This document shows positions 22,784 through 32,100 of a stretch of 32,793 nucleotides of DNA, piece by piece. The stretch spans positions 1 to 32,793 of the forward strand of contig CAZXVH010000053.1 in assembly GCA_964643965.1 (NCBI GenBank), in the 5' to 3' direction. A model generated the notes under the pieces. The model had not been told where the DNA came from, made no database searches, and saw only the letters and a list, made by a program, of their open reading frames with translations. Position 1 is the first letter of the stretch. Each line of letters begins with the position of its first letter. Source of the stretch: GCA-2746795 sp964643965 (lineage in GTDB: Bacteria > Chloroflexota > Anaerolineae > Promineifilales > Promineifilaceae). The position numbers and the translations under genes are program-made.

Positions 22784-23853
22784 TGACATATCTTACCGGT
22801 TTATTTCTTATTGATGCCCCCGCATCTGCTTTGAACAATTTAGGCAGCATCCCTGGTGCACGTACCGATAACACAGTCGGCGTAAAAATGATCAAGACGA
22901 GGGAGGGATCAACCTCTCATTCCTATCCATATGTATCGGCTCAAGCTTTTCGTTATTGGCTGCGTACTACATTGGAGGCAAATCCTGAGTGGAAAGCTGC
23001 CCCAATCTATCGTGAAGAAAAAGTAGCCTATACCGATGCCAACCCCATCCTTTATTGGGATGATGATTTATTTGGTTATATGCGTGCTCCTTCTAAGAAA
23101 AGTTCGGCGGTGCAAAAGCGTGAGGCGGATGAATCAAGACAAGACGAAACCCCTACAACCGATACCATCACACGAGTTTCCCCTTTCCGGGTCAGCACAT
23201 TGGTATCTATTGCCCCGGTAATTATTACTGAAGATTTTGGTGTAATGTCACGGCACGAAGGCGATCCGGTACCGCATGAACATCAGTTTTACAGAGCTAC
23301 GCTGCGTGGGTTGTTTTCTTTAAACATACAAGAAGCAGGCACGTTTTCATATCAGCAAAAGACAGGATTTCGCAATTTAGATGACAATCGGCAAAAACAG
23401 GCCGCAGAAGCGGGATTGGAACATGTGGAAGAAGCAAAAGCATACCGTCTGCCACAAGCAGAACGATTAAGCCGTATCACTGCCTTGCTCGACGGGTTGG
23501 CACAGTTGGAAGGGGGCGCCAAGCAAACCATTCATTATACCGATGTGGCGCCGCCTTTGGTTATTATGGCTGTCACAAAAGGTGGCAATCACATCTTTGG
23601 GCACACTGTTGGCGCAGATAAGAACCGCTTGCCTGTAGTGAAAACAGAGGCATTGGCAGAGACTTTAACCGTATTCAAAGACGATATTTTATCAGACGTT
23701 TATGTGGGGTGGACACGTGGCTATCTCGATGAAGAACGCGCCAATTTTGAAGCGTGGGCTAGTAAACAAGGAAATATTCACATCAGCCACCCGCGACAGG
23801 CATTCCAGGCATTACGGGATGCCCTAAATGAAAATCCTGATTGGTTAGTATAG
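22783..23853 (+). CDS. cas7: Cascade backbone protein Cas7 (Cst2/DevR-like)
   Basis: A 356-residue RAMP protein that coats the crRNA spacer in several copies. The opening LTGLFLIDAPASALNNLGSIPG, then TVGVKMIKTREGSTSHSYPYVSAQAFRYWLRTTLE, is typical of the Cas7/Cst2/DevR family: the RRM strand, then 'yPyvSaqafRyalR'. A middle loop (RVSPFRVSTLVSIAPVIITEDFGVMSRHEGDPVPHEHQFYRATLRGLFSLNI) also fits. Its ATG overlaps the cas8 stop by one base (TAATG), so translation is coupled and Cas7 can be made at high level if ribosomes from Cas11 also reinitiate. It precedes cas5 by 11 bases. Confidence 0.92.
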   Translation: MTYLTGLFLIDAPASALNNLGSIPGARTDNTVGVKMIKTREGSTSHSYPYVSAQAFRYWLRTTLEANPEWKAAPIYREEKVAYTDANPILYWDDDLFGYMRAPSKKSSAVQKREADESRQDETPTTDTITRVSPFRVSTLVSIAPVIITEDFGVMSRHEGDPVPHEHQFYRATLRGLFSLNIQEAGTFSYQQKTGFRNLDDNRQKQAAEAGLEHVEEAKAYRLPQAERLSRITALLDGLAQLEGGAKQTIHYTDVAPPLVIMAVTKGGNHIFGHTVGADKNRLPVVKTEALAETLTVFKDDILSDVYVGWTRGYLDEERANFEAWASKQGNIHISHPRQAFQALRDALNENPDWLV

Positions 23854-23864
23854 GGGAAACGACC

Positions 23865-24611
23865 ATGCGCGTCTTGAAAATTGTAGCGGAAGGATTAACC
23901 ACATCGTTCCGCTACCCCCATTTCATTCAATCGGTGCATCCCAGCTTTCCTATGCCGCCGCCATCTACTATTTACGGCCATATTGCCAGTGCTTTGGGAG
24001 AATGGTTTGATCCGGCAGGGGTGCAGTTTGCCTACCACTTTACTTATGAAGCCAAGCAGCGTGATATTGAACATACCATCATGCTGTCTCCTTCAACGGG
24101 CAAATTGAAAGGAAGCCAACACCCTAAAGTGCTAGAAGGTAAGGTGAATCCTTTTTATCGAGAATTATTTTTCTTTCCACGTCTGACTTTATATATCAAT
24201 CAGATTGATTGGCTGCCCGCGTTTCAATCGCCACGTTATCCGGTGGTCTTGGGGCGCTCTCAAGATTTGTTTACCTATACAGAAGTCAAAGTTACCCAGA
24301 TAGAACCAGCCGCACAAGCGTATTTTGAAAAGACATTGCTGCCTTACAGCACCAACCGCCATACTAGCCGAGGTTATGCAATTTTGATGCCTCGTCTACT
24401 GGATAACGAGCGGATGCGCCACCCTGCTTTTGCCCGTTATTTTGTAGTGGAAGAGCGCATTAGCAGCCGAGAGTTTTTATGGTTTGGTGAAAAACCAAGC
24501 GAAGAGCAGTATTGGATTGACCCAGATACGCCAGAAGTGAAGGGTGAGTATCGTGGTCTTTCCTGGTTAAGTTTCGTGGGCGAGGATGATGAAACCTTCA
24601 TGTTGGCCTGA
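23865..24611 (+). CDS. cas5: Cascade 5'-handle-binding protein Cas5
   Basis: A 248-residue RAMP protein that caps the crRNA 5' handle in Cascade. The N-terminal half has the Cas5 signature: MRVLKIVAEGLTTSFRYPHF, then PSFPMPPPSTIYGHIASALGEW. A later segment, FYRELFFFPRLTLYI...YPVVLGRSQDLFTYTEV, matches the 'G.s.~L.~i..v' end of the first domain. I chose the ATG at 23865, not 23841, because the shorter form begins directly with the first RAMP strand. The family is Cas5t-like, as in Cst-type loci. It overlaps the cas3 start by 26 bases, which suggests coupled translation of cas3. Confidence 0.9.
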   Translation: MRVLKIVAEGLTTSFRYPHFIQSVHPSFPMPPPSTIYGHIASALGEWFDPAGVQFAYHFTYEAKQRDIEHTIMLSPSTGKLKGSQHPKVLEGKVNPFYRELFFFPRLTLYINQIDWLPAFQSPRYPVVLGRSQDLFTYTEVKVTQIEPAAQAYFEKTLLPYSTNRHTSRGYAILMPRLLDNERMRHPAFARYFVVEERISSREFLWFGEKPSEEQYWIDPDTPEVKGEYRGLSWLSFVGEDDETFMLA

Positions 24612-27012
24612 TGAACTAGAGGATGTCCTTTGGGCAAAAAGTGCAGACAAGGGGGCTGATGGCAAGCCGGAAAGTCTGGCACAGCATACGTGGCTGGTTT
24701 TGTCGCGGCTGGTGGAGTTTATGCGCTTACGGCCGTTTCTACCCAACCAACTCAACCAGCCACATCTCTGGCACTGTCTCTATTGGGGCGCATTTTTACA
24801 TGACTTTGGCAAGGCGATGCCCGGTTTTCAGGGGATGCTGCGTCGTGATGCTGATTTGAAAGAATTGTGGGGACGACATCGACATGAAGTATTCTCGCTT
24901 TCTTTTCTGGATTGGATCACGGATGGTTTAGATCAAACAGAACGATTGTGGGCGGCTGCCGCCATCGTTTCCCATCACCGAGATAAAGCCGATATCATGA
25001 TCTCTTATTCTTTATTGATGGGTGACGACGGCCGTGACCCGCTGCTAAAACAGTTAGATAACTTTCCAGCAGATCATGTAACTGGTTTACATGATTGGCT
25101 GACTACTTGTGGTTGGTCATGGGCGCAAAGCCTGGGATTTGACCAATTGGGAGTACGCTCTGTCACTTTTGTGGCTGAACCCGAAGCGTCTTTTGCGGCA
25201 ACGGCCGTTTCCCGCATCCGTTATTGGTTAGAAGAATTTGGTAACTTCGTAGAACGACTTGATCGGCGCAAATACGCAGCCCTGTCCATTCCATTGATGA
25301 CCTTGCGCGGCTCCCTCATCAACGCCGACCACAGCGCATCCGCCCACGCCGACAGCTTGCCGCGAGTTACATTCACAACCCAGGCTGTGTTAAACGCCAT
25401 GAGTCGTCCTGAAAAGTCAATCAGTTGGGATGATTTGTATGATCACCAAAAGGATGCCAGTGTCACAGAATCACACGCTTTGCTCATAGCCCCCACAGGC
25501 AGCGGCAAAACAGAAGCCGCCTTATTGTGGGCAGCCCGGCAATCTATTGCCAACCAATCCCCGCCGCGCCTCTTTTATACGCTACCCTATCAAGCCAGCA
25601 TGAATGCCATGAAAAAACGGCTGACAAAGACATTTGGGCAGGACAAGGTTGGTTTACAACACGGCCGTTCCCTGTTAGCGCTCTATCGGGACATCATGGA
25701 ACGGGACGACAACCATCCCCAAAATGCGGCACGATTAGCAAGTTGGGCAAAAAACTTGAACCAACTAAACTATCCGCCAGTGCGCGTCTTTAGCCCATAC
25801 CAGATGCTCAAAGCCATGTATCGTCTGAAAGGATACGAAGCACAATTAACCGATTACCAAAATGGTCTGTTTATCTTTGATGAGATTCACGCCTATGAAG
25901 TGAAACGGTTAGCACTCATCCTCAAAACCATTGAATATCTGCGTTGCCATTACCACGCCCGTTTCTTCATCATGTCGGCCACCTTTCCCAGCATCATCAA
26001 AGAATGGCTGGAAACAGCTTTAGACATGCCGATTGAAATTCCAGCCCAACCTGCATTGTTTGCGACGTTTCAGCGGCACAAGCTCAATTTAATTGAAGGC
26101 GAACTGTTGGATGAAGTACATTTAGATCAAATTGCGAAAGAGGTACGCAACGGCCGTTCTGTCCTTGTCGTCTGCAATCTGGTGAAAAGAGCGCAGGATG
26201 CCTTTGCTGAATTAGATAAACGCCTCAAGCATGATGGCGTAGAAATGTTGCTGCTACACGGCCGTTTTAATTTACGAGACCGTTGGAAGAAAGAGCAGAC
26301 TATCATGGAATGTACCGGTTCCACAAGCGAATCCAGACGACCCATTGTCGTTGTCGCCACTCAGGTCGTAGAAGTCAGCCTGGATATTGATCTCGATACC
26401 ATTTACACCGAACCGGCGCCATTGGAAGCATTGGTGCAACGTTTTGGCCGCATCAATCGACGCAGAAAAATGGCAGACCTGGCAACAGTCAACGTGTTTA
26501 CATTACCAGATGACGGGCAAGTAATTTACGATCCGCGTCTAATTGCGGGAACATTGCGCGTATTGGTACGGGAAAACGGGAAACCTATAGATGAAAGCGC
26601 CGTTGGCAGTTGGCTGAACGAAATTTATACAGGTGAAGTAGAAACTGCCTGGAAAGCTGAATTTCAGCAAACGTCTGCTGATTTTGAACAGGCAGTGATC
26701 GGCACATTACGGCCGTTTCAAGCTGACTTAGCCCTAAAAGAACAATTCTACCAAGCCTTTGATGGCATTGATGTTTTGCCGAAAATCCTGACAAACGACT
26801 ATTGGGGTGCCAAAGAGCGTAATTACATCGAAACGGCAGAACTAATGGTCTCCATTCGCTGGAACCAATATGGTCGTCTCAAAAGCGGAGGGCGCATCCA
26901 AACCGAGGATGATGGAAATCTCTACGTGGCAGATGCGTATTATGATAATTTTGTGGGCTTAGATTTAGAGCGACGGTACAACGACAGTGAGGAAGAAGAT
27001 GATTGGGATTAA
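24586..27012 (+). CDS. cas3: CRISPR-associated helicase-nuclease Cas3
   Basis: An 808-residue effector that unwinds and degrades target DNA after Cascade binding. The HD nuclease domain is N-terminal: His34 in LAQHTWLV, His72-Asp73 in AFLHDFGK, HRHEVFSL, and SHHRDKAD. The superfamily 2 helicase follows: Walker A APTGSGKTE (about 303-311), LPYQASMNAMKKR, DEIHAYE (about 432), MSATFP, QVVEVSLDID, and QRFGRINRRRK (motif VI). All key residues are present, so it should be active as a single-chain HD-helicase Cas3. The start ATG ATG at 24586 overlaps cas5. The next gene converges, and a hairpin at 27057-27076 may end transcription. Several AACGGCCGTT copies and variants lie within it. Confidence 0.96.
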   Translation: MMKPSCWPDELEDVLWAKSADKGADGKPESLAQHTWLVLSRLVEFMRLRPFLPNQLNQPHLWHCLYWGAFLHDFGKAMPGFQGMLRRDADLKELWGRHRHEVFSLSFLDWITDGLDQTERLWAAAAIVSHHRDKADIMISYSLLMGDDGRDPLLKQLDNFPADHVTGLHDWLTTCGWSWAQSLGFDQLGVRSVTFVAEPEASFAATAVSRIRYWLEEFGNFVERLDRRKYAALSIPLMTLRGSLINADHSASAHADSLPRVTFTTQAVLNAMSRPEKSISWDDLYDHQKDASVTESHALLIAPTGSGKTEAALLWAARQSIANQSPPRLFYTLPYQASMNAMKKRLTKTFGQDKVGLQHGRSLLALYRDIMERDDNHPQNAARLASWAKNLNQLNYPPVRVFSPYQMLKAMYRLKGYEAQLTDYQNGLFIFDEIHAYEVKRLALILKTIEYLRCHYHARFFIMSATFPSIIKEWLETALDMPIEIPAQPALFATFQRHKLNLIEGELLDEVHLDQIAKEVRNGRSVLVVCNLVKRAQDAFAELDKRLKHDGVEMLLLHGRFNLRDRWKKEQTIMECTGSTSESRRPIVVVATQVVEVSLDIDLDTIYTEPAPLEALVQRFGRINRRRKMADLATVNVFTLPDDGQVIYDPRLIAGTLRVLVRENGKPIDESAVGSWLNEIYTGEVETAWKAEFQQTSADFEQAVIGTLRPFQADLALKEQFYQAFDGIDVLPKILTNDYWGAKERNYIETAELMVSIRWNQYGRLKSGGRIQTEDDGNLYVADAYYDNFVGLDLERRYNDSEEEDDWD

Positions 27013-27056
27013 AAAAACGGCCGTTACGCCTCACCCATCACATTATCCTACCTTAC

Positions 27057-27076
27057 CGACTGGTAAAATCCAGTCG
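27057..27076. terminator. Hairpin between converging cas3 and PIN toxin genes
   Basis: CGACTGG (27057-27063) pairs with CCAGTCG (27070-27076) around a TAAAAT loop. It lies 45 bases after the cas3 stop and 40 before the end of the converging toxin gene, the place for a two-way terminator. There is no proper T-run on either strand, so its strength is uncertain. Two AACGGCCGTT palindromes stand on either side, at about 27016 and 27100. Confidence 0.4.
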
Positions 27077-27115
27077 CTCTTACTCATTGTATGAATAAAC
27101 AACGGCCGTTTAGCC

Positions 27116-27520
27116 TTATGGCACTCGTTTCAAATCCGCCATCTGCTCAATGTGATGGTCAAACGAAAAGACAGAAGCAATCTGCAAATGCCGCGAAATC
27201 GCTAGAATCGAACAGTCAGCGTAACTCCAGGCCTTATCATCATATTGTTTGAAAATTGCCCAAATGGCTGGCTTTTCACTTTCCGGCAGAGAAATAAGCT
27301 TAAACATGGTGCTGACAAAAATGCGTTCACCCAACATGATAGCAGGCTTTGCTCCTGGTCGAGCTTTAACCAGTGTCATGGTTTCGGAAAAAATTGCTTC
27401 TGGAATGAAAAAAGTGGTATTACTATGGGCAGAGACAAATGCTTGTGCTGACGTATGATACTTATCTCTGGCATCCAACATTGCCAAAAACGCACCGGAG
27501 TCGATAAGAATTTGCGACAT
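27116..27520 (-). CDS. PIN-domain toxin (VapC-like ribonuclease)
   Basis: A 134-residue PIN-domain protein, predicted to cut RNA when free of its antitoxin. The four acidic metal-binding residues can be read: Asp7 in LIDSGAF, Glu46 in FSETMTL, Asp102 in SYADCSILAI and Asp121 in FSFDHHI. The length is normal for VapC-type toxins. It follows its presumed antitoxin by eight bases on the minus strand, in the usual order. The pair lies antisense between cas3 and cas6, so it is embedded in the CRISPR-Cas locus. It may stabilise the locus as an addiction module, or simply be a chance insertion. Confidence 0.9.
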   Translation of the reverse strand: MSQILIDSGAFLAMLDARDKYHTSAQAFVSAHSNTTFFIPEAIFSETMTLVKARPGAKPAIMLGERIFVSTMFKLISLPESEKPAIWAIFKQYDDKAWSYADCSILAISRHLQIASVFSFDHHIEQMADLKRVP

Positions 27521-27528
27521 GATTGGAT

Positions 27529-27846
27529 TTAATCAGACTTACGCCGAAGCGGGAAACCATCAGGCCCACGACGATAACGCAGGGGAGCAATCTCCCATGC
27601 GTGGAGTCCTACAGCCTCTGCCCCCATTGCTTCTGCAATCAGATATAAATCGGGGTCTTCACTGACAGGAATATCATCAATGAGCGGTTTTTCACTATTA
27701 AACATACCAATCAATTCTAAAACCGGATCAACCGTCCCCGTTTGTTCTATTTGCAAAACAACCCGTGTTTTTTCAGGCAAAAATACCGGAGACAAAGGGC
27801 GCAAAATTCCATCTTCATACACGGCCGTTATCGTTTGGCTCATCAT
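27529..27846 (-). CDS. AF2212/DUF104-like antitoxin
   Basis: A 105-residue protein beginning MMSQTITAVYEDGILRPLSPVFLPEKTRVVLQI. This is the typical DUF104/AF2212-like antitoxin core ('a.Ye.GvlkPl.pl.lpegtrV.v.i'). It is paired with the PIN toxin. The frame opens at 27882, but AGGAG lies four bases before the ATG at 27846 and seven before 27843, so one of these is the start. The C-terminal 60 residues (EKPLIDDIPVSEDPDLYLIAEAMG...) are longer than the minimal family and may wrap the toxin. It is divergent from cas6, separated by 117 bases. Autoregulation by the complex is usual in such pairs, but no operator is clear. Confidence 0.82.
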   Translation of the reverse strand: MMSQTITAVYEDGILRPLSPVFLPEKTRVVLQIEQTGTVDPVLELIGMFNSEKPLIDDIPVSEDPDLYLIAEAMGAEAVGLHAWEIAPLRYRRGPDGFPLRRKSD

Positions 27847-27963
27847 ATCACTCCTAAAAACATCTATATCGGTCAGCTTCATTGCATACCATCAGGCACA
27901 TTATAGCGCATCCGCCAATAATGTTGAATCGCCCCACCATACCTATTCCGCCAGAGGAACCAC

Positions 27964-29001
27964 ATGACCCCACTGCAACTCACCCACCTCCGCTTCGACT
28001 GTACCGCCACCACCCCCATCAAACTCGGCGGCCATTACGCGGGCAACAGCCTGCGCAACGCTCTCGCCAACGTCATGCGCCACGCCACCTGCCCGGAAAG
28101 CGACCGGCGCGGCGACCGTCCCCCCAGCAGCGCCCACGCCGCCACCTGCCCCGCTTGCTGGCTGCTCACTGCCAACCTCGATCCCGGCACCGACGTGCGC
28201 GCCTACGCCCTCGTGCCGCCCATTCCCTGCAAATGGGATATGGAACCAGGCGACCCCTTCGCCTTCACCCTTACCCTTTTCGGAGAAGGCTTCAAATATC
28301 TGCCCTACTTCGTCCTCGCCATCGCCGAAATGGGACAAAGCGAAGGCATCGGTCCCGGTCGTCGTGAAGGCATGGGGCGCTTTGAACTGGATAGGATAAC
28401 GGCCGTTGATCCCCTGCGCGGCGATATGCAAATATTGCTGCAACCAGGCGACTCCCTCGTCACTGTGCCAGACCTGTTCATAGACGAAACGGCCGTTACC
28501 CACATCAGCCAGCAGCACCTGCATCACCTGCCCACCGACAACGAACTCACCTTGCAATTTCTAACGCCACTGCGCCTGGAAGAAAAAGGCAAACCGTGCA
28601 AAATGCCCGACTTCAGCGTCTTCTTTCGGCGGCTGCTCTACCGCATCGACGAACTCAACCGCCAATTCGCCGGCCAGGAACGGCGCGATGCCGCCAGCAT
28701 CCATCACCTCTACGCCCTCGCCGATCAGGTCCGACTCGTCGACGCCGACATCCACTGGCACGAAATCTGGGTACATTCCGGCCGCAAAGGCCGAAAAACA
28801 CCCTTAAGCGGATTCACCGGCAGCGCCACCTACCGCACCGACAACTGGTCGCCGCTCCTGCCCTGGCTGCTCTGGGGACAGGCCGCTCAAGTCGGCAAAT
28901 CCACCGTCAAAGGCAACGGCGTCTATCAGCTAACCGGCGGCGACTGGCCCTCCTATTGGGACTGGATGCGCCTATCGACCGCCCAACTACACAGCGCCTG
29001 A
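27964..29001 (+). CDS. cas6: pre-crRNA endoribonuclease Cas6
   Basis: A 345-residue RAMP endoribonuclease that cuts each repeat eight bases from its 3' end and yields the crRNA handle. The RAMP glycine-rich signature GIGPGRREGMGRFEL lies at about residues 128-142. The C-terminal region (PLSGFTGSATYRTDN, then LLWGQAAQVGKSTVKGNGVYQL) matches the CRISPR_Cas6 family (PF10040). Near the N-terminus, Cys residues in HATCPES, ATCPACWLL and PIPCKW resemble the metal-binding cysteines of this branch. AGAGG lies six bases before the ATG. Its codon use looks much more GC-rich than cas8-cas3. It sits next to the array and not in the effector operon, and may have its own promoter in 27847-27963. Confidence 0.92.
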   Translation: MTPLQLTHLRFDCTATTPIKLGGHYAGNSLRNALANVMRHATCPESDRRGDRPPSSAHAATCPACWLLTANLDPGTDVRAYALVPPIPCKWDMEPGDPFAFTLTLFGEGFKYLPYFVLAIAEMGQSEGIGPGRREGMGRFELDRITAVDPLRGDMQILLQPGDSLVTVPDLFIDETAVTHISQQHLHHLPTDNELTLQFLTPLRLEEKGKPCKMPDFSVFFRRLLYRIDELNRQFAGQERRDAASIHHLYALADQVRLVDADIHWHEIWVHSGRKGRKTPLSGFTGSATYRTDNWSPLLPWLLWGQAAQVGKSTVKGNGVYQLTGGDWPSYWDWMRLSTAQLHSA

Positions 29002-29174
29002 CCCTTTCGCAAATCCCCCCCTTATTTCAACAGAAACCGATTTGCGAAAAAAGCACCTTAACAATCACATCTAAACCAAATTTCTCGAAAAACAGCCCCT
29101 TAAAAATGCGTTCTAAGGCCGAAAACGGCCGTGACACATCAAAAAAGACCTGCTAAAATCAGAAAACAGGGTCG
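29002..29174 (+). promoter_or_regulatory. CRISPR leader
   Basis: This is the 173-base non-coding stretch between the cas6 stop and the first repeat. It begins with TTTCGCAAATC (29005-29015) mirrored by GATTTGCGAAA (29039-29049), an 11-bp inverted repeat followed by A-rich sequence. This could end cas6 transcription or serve as a leader element bound by IHF-like proteins. Repeats at this end are identical to each other, as expected of the insertion end. Repeat orientation (GAAAC at the 3' end) also puts the leader here. Confidence 0.75.
29131..29159 (+). promoter_or_regulatory. Predicted promoter of the CRISPR array
   Basis: GTGACA (29131-29136, five of six of TTGACA) and TAAAAT (29154-29159, five of six of TATAAT) are exactly 17 bases apart. 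The transcript would start near 29166, about nine bases before the first repeat. An AACGGCCGT palindrome, last base changed to G, overlaps the -35 box at 29123-29132. Confidence 0.65.
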
Positions 29175-32100
29175 GGTCTCCACCCCAAGATTCATCAGAG
29201 AATGCTGAAACTGTCACCATCGTAAATCTTCGGGCCATCGTTGCCAAGGTCTCCACCCCAAGATTCATCAGAGAATGCTGAAACTGGTACGTGCCCTATC
29301 TGGCGCTGGTCGTTTTTGAGGTCTCCACCCCAAGATTCATCAGAGAATGCTGAAACGACAGTTACTGTGAAACATGCGGCACCAGAATGTCGGTCTCCAC
29401 CCCAAGATTCATCAGAGAATGCTGAAACTGTCTCAAGTCGTCAGGGATGGCGTTCATGTCAACGGGTCTCCACCCCAAGATTCATCAGAGAATGCTGAAA
29501 CAAAACCTGAAGCCAAACAATACTCATAACAACGGGTCTCCACCCCAAGATTCATCAGAGAATGCTGAAACACTGCCGCCGCCAAAAAGGCCAGGTCATC
29601 CACATCTGGTCTCCACCCCAAGATTCATCAGAGAATGCTGAAACAGCTAGATTTATCGCTCATTTATTCGCCACCGGTATAAAAACCCGGGGTCTCCACC
29701 CCAAGATTCATCAGAGAATGCTGAAACAAGTAAAACTCATAAACTCAGGATGATGGGTAGCTGGTCTCCACCCCAAGATTCATCAGAGAATGCTGAAACG
29801 CTGTCTCGAATCCAGGATTAGTAATGAGTTCTGCGGGTCTCCACCCCAAGATTCATCAGAGAATGCTGAAACAATATAAATATCATCATTATCGTTTGTG
29901 TATATTGTTGGTCTCCACCCCAAGATTCATCAGAGAATGCTGAAACTTAAGACATCTTGCAATTCAACATTATTTTTAATCCAGGGTCTCCACCCCAAGA
30001 TTCATCAGAGAATGCTGAAACATAGGGAGAGGGAATGGTGGTTGGTGGTTTGAGATGGTCTCCACCCCAAGATTCATCAGAGAATGCTGAAACGTTACCG
30101 CTTGTTTAGCGCTGAGGAGCTGGCTTTGCAGGTCTCCACCCCAAGATTCATCAGAGAATGCTGAAACATCTTAATTATGACAACAATGTCTATGCAACGG
30201 TTGGTCTCCACCCCAAGATTCATCAGAGAATGCTGAAACGTGCTGCTGGCTGTCCGCATCCAGTTCCCAATTCGCGGTCTCCACCCCAAGATTCATCAGA
30301 GAATGCTGAAACAAACATGAGAAGCAGAGTGAAACCACATCTCAGCGGTCTCCACCCCAAGATTCATCAGAGAATGCTGAAACTTCGGTATCATAAAACG
30401 TGCGCCGGCCGTCTTCATCGGTCTCCACCCCAAGATTCATCAGAGAATGCTGAAACAATCAGAGCGCAAGCCAGGGCCGAAAGCAAGCAAGGTCTCCACC
30501 CCAAGATTCATCAGAGAATGCTGAAACAGGCAATAGACACCTTAGTGGTGCTATATTTTTCTTGGTCTCCACCCCAAGATTCATCAGAGAATGCTGAAAC
30601 TTAAAGATAACTTCTAGTGTCGTTTCTGCCATTATTGGTCTCCACCCCAAGATTCATCAGAGAATGCTGAAACGTGATCAGCACAGAAGACGCCGGATTC
30701 CGTTCCGGTCTCCACCCCAAGATTCATCAGAGAATGCTGAAACGGAGTTGACGGCGGCGCTGGCGGAGCGCCTTTTGGCGGTCTCCACCCCAAGATTCAT
30801 CAGAGAATGCTGAAACTTGCAAGGCGGTATGAGCCAGTTTCAACGTTTCCAGGGTCTCCACCCCAAGATTCATCAGAGAATGCTGAAACACCACCTCAGC
30901 ATCCGCAGCAGCGCTGGCGGCGGAGGTCTCCACCCCAAGATTCATCAGAGAATGCTGAAACGCCTTAATATCAAGATCACGCTTAACAACAACCTGGTCT
31001 CCACCCCAAGATTCATCAGAGAATGCTGAAACAACCAAATGCCGATGAACCAAAATCAAATCACTCATGGTCTCCACCCCAAGATTCATCAGAGAATGCT
31101 GAAACCATCACGAAGTTTGCACCAGCTGCTCGCCCGGTGCTGGGTCTCCACCCCAAGATTCATCAGAGAATGCTGAAACATGATCGGGGAACGTCCGAAT
31201 AGCAGCGGGGTGCATGGTCTCCACCCCAAGATTCATCAGAGAATGCTGAAACGGTTTGAGGTTGACATGGCAGAAAAGGCGAATGACAGGTCTCCACCCC
31301 AAGATTCATCAGAGAATGCTGAAACGCATTATAAATTGACCGACAGTCATTCCACACTTTGGTCTCCACCCCAAGATTCATCAGAGAATGCTGAAACTGA
31401 ATGGCCTGATTGGAATCCTGGTAGCGATGTTGGGTCTCCACCCCAAGATTCATCAGAGAATGCTGAAACTCATCCGTCATCCTAGCTACAGCATCCTTAA
31501 TATCGGTCTCCACCCCAAGATTCATCAGAGAATGCTGAAACATTCTTCGTGCGTATTACACTGTATATATCTCCTACGGTCTCCACCCCAAGATTCATCA
31601 GAGAATGCTGAAACCCAATCTAATTTCCAATCTATCTGCTGTTTGATATGGTCTCCACCCCAAGATTCATCAGAGAATGCTGAAACTCACCACAAAACCA
31701 GTGACTAGACGTCCTTTTGGAAGGTCTCCACCCCAAGATTCATCAGAGAATGCTGAAACAACACTTTGACTGAGGATTCCACTTGCGAGAGATGGGGTCT
31801 CCACCCCAAGATTCATCAGAGAATGCTGAAACATGCTTGCTAATTTGGTAGCAGAATCCAAAGTTGTGGGTCTCCACCCCAAGATTCATCAGAGAATGCT
31901 GAAACTTGGGGATTATGATGACCAGACATTACTTGATATACTGGTCTCCACCCCAAGATTCATCAGAGAATGCTGAAACTGCTGAATCATCTATGGGACG
32001 GCGCGGACGTTGCGGGGTCTCCACCCCAAGATTCATCAGAGAATGCTGAAACATTTCGCCATCTTCTGCTTTGCGCAGAACTTTCAGGTCTCCACCCCAA

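Larger units (their letters stand above)
364..28497. repeat. Dispersed palindrome AACGGCCGTT (family)
   Basis: The exact 10-base palindrome occurs about 32 times by my hand count between 364 and 28497, inside genes and between them, plus about 25 near-copies sharing ACGGCCG or CGGCCGT. Chance would give well under one. In genes it is read as Thr-Ala-Val, Asn-Gly-Arg or Arg-Pro depending on frame. Examples: 364, 3612, 9304, 15869, 21599, 25200, 28488. It is absent from the CRISPR array. Confidence 0.85.

Noticed and set aside
27883..27963. A CreTA-like RNA toxin-antitoxin with a degenerate CRISPR repeat next to cas6
   Set aside because: I found no convincing match to the 37-base repeat or its 3' handle. 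The nearby pair is a protein PIN/DUF104 module.
27882..28367. Open frame on + strand across the start of cas6, Pro/Arg/His-rich
   Set aside because: It is a shifted reading of GC-rich cas6 codons with low-complexity composition and no family resemblance. cas6 in the other frame is certain.
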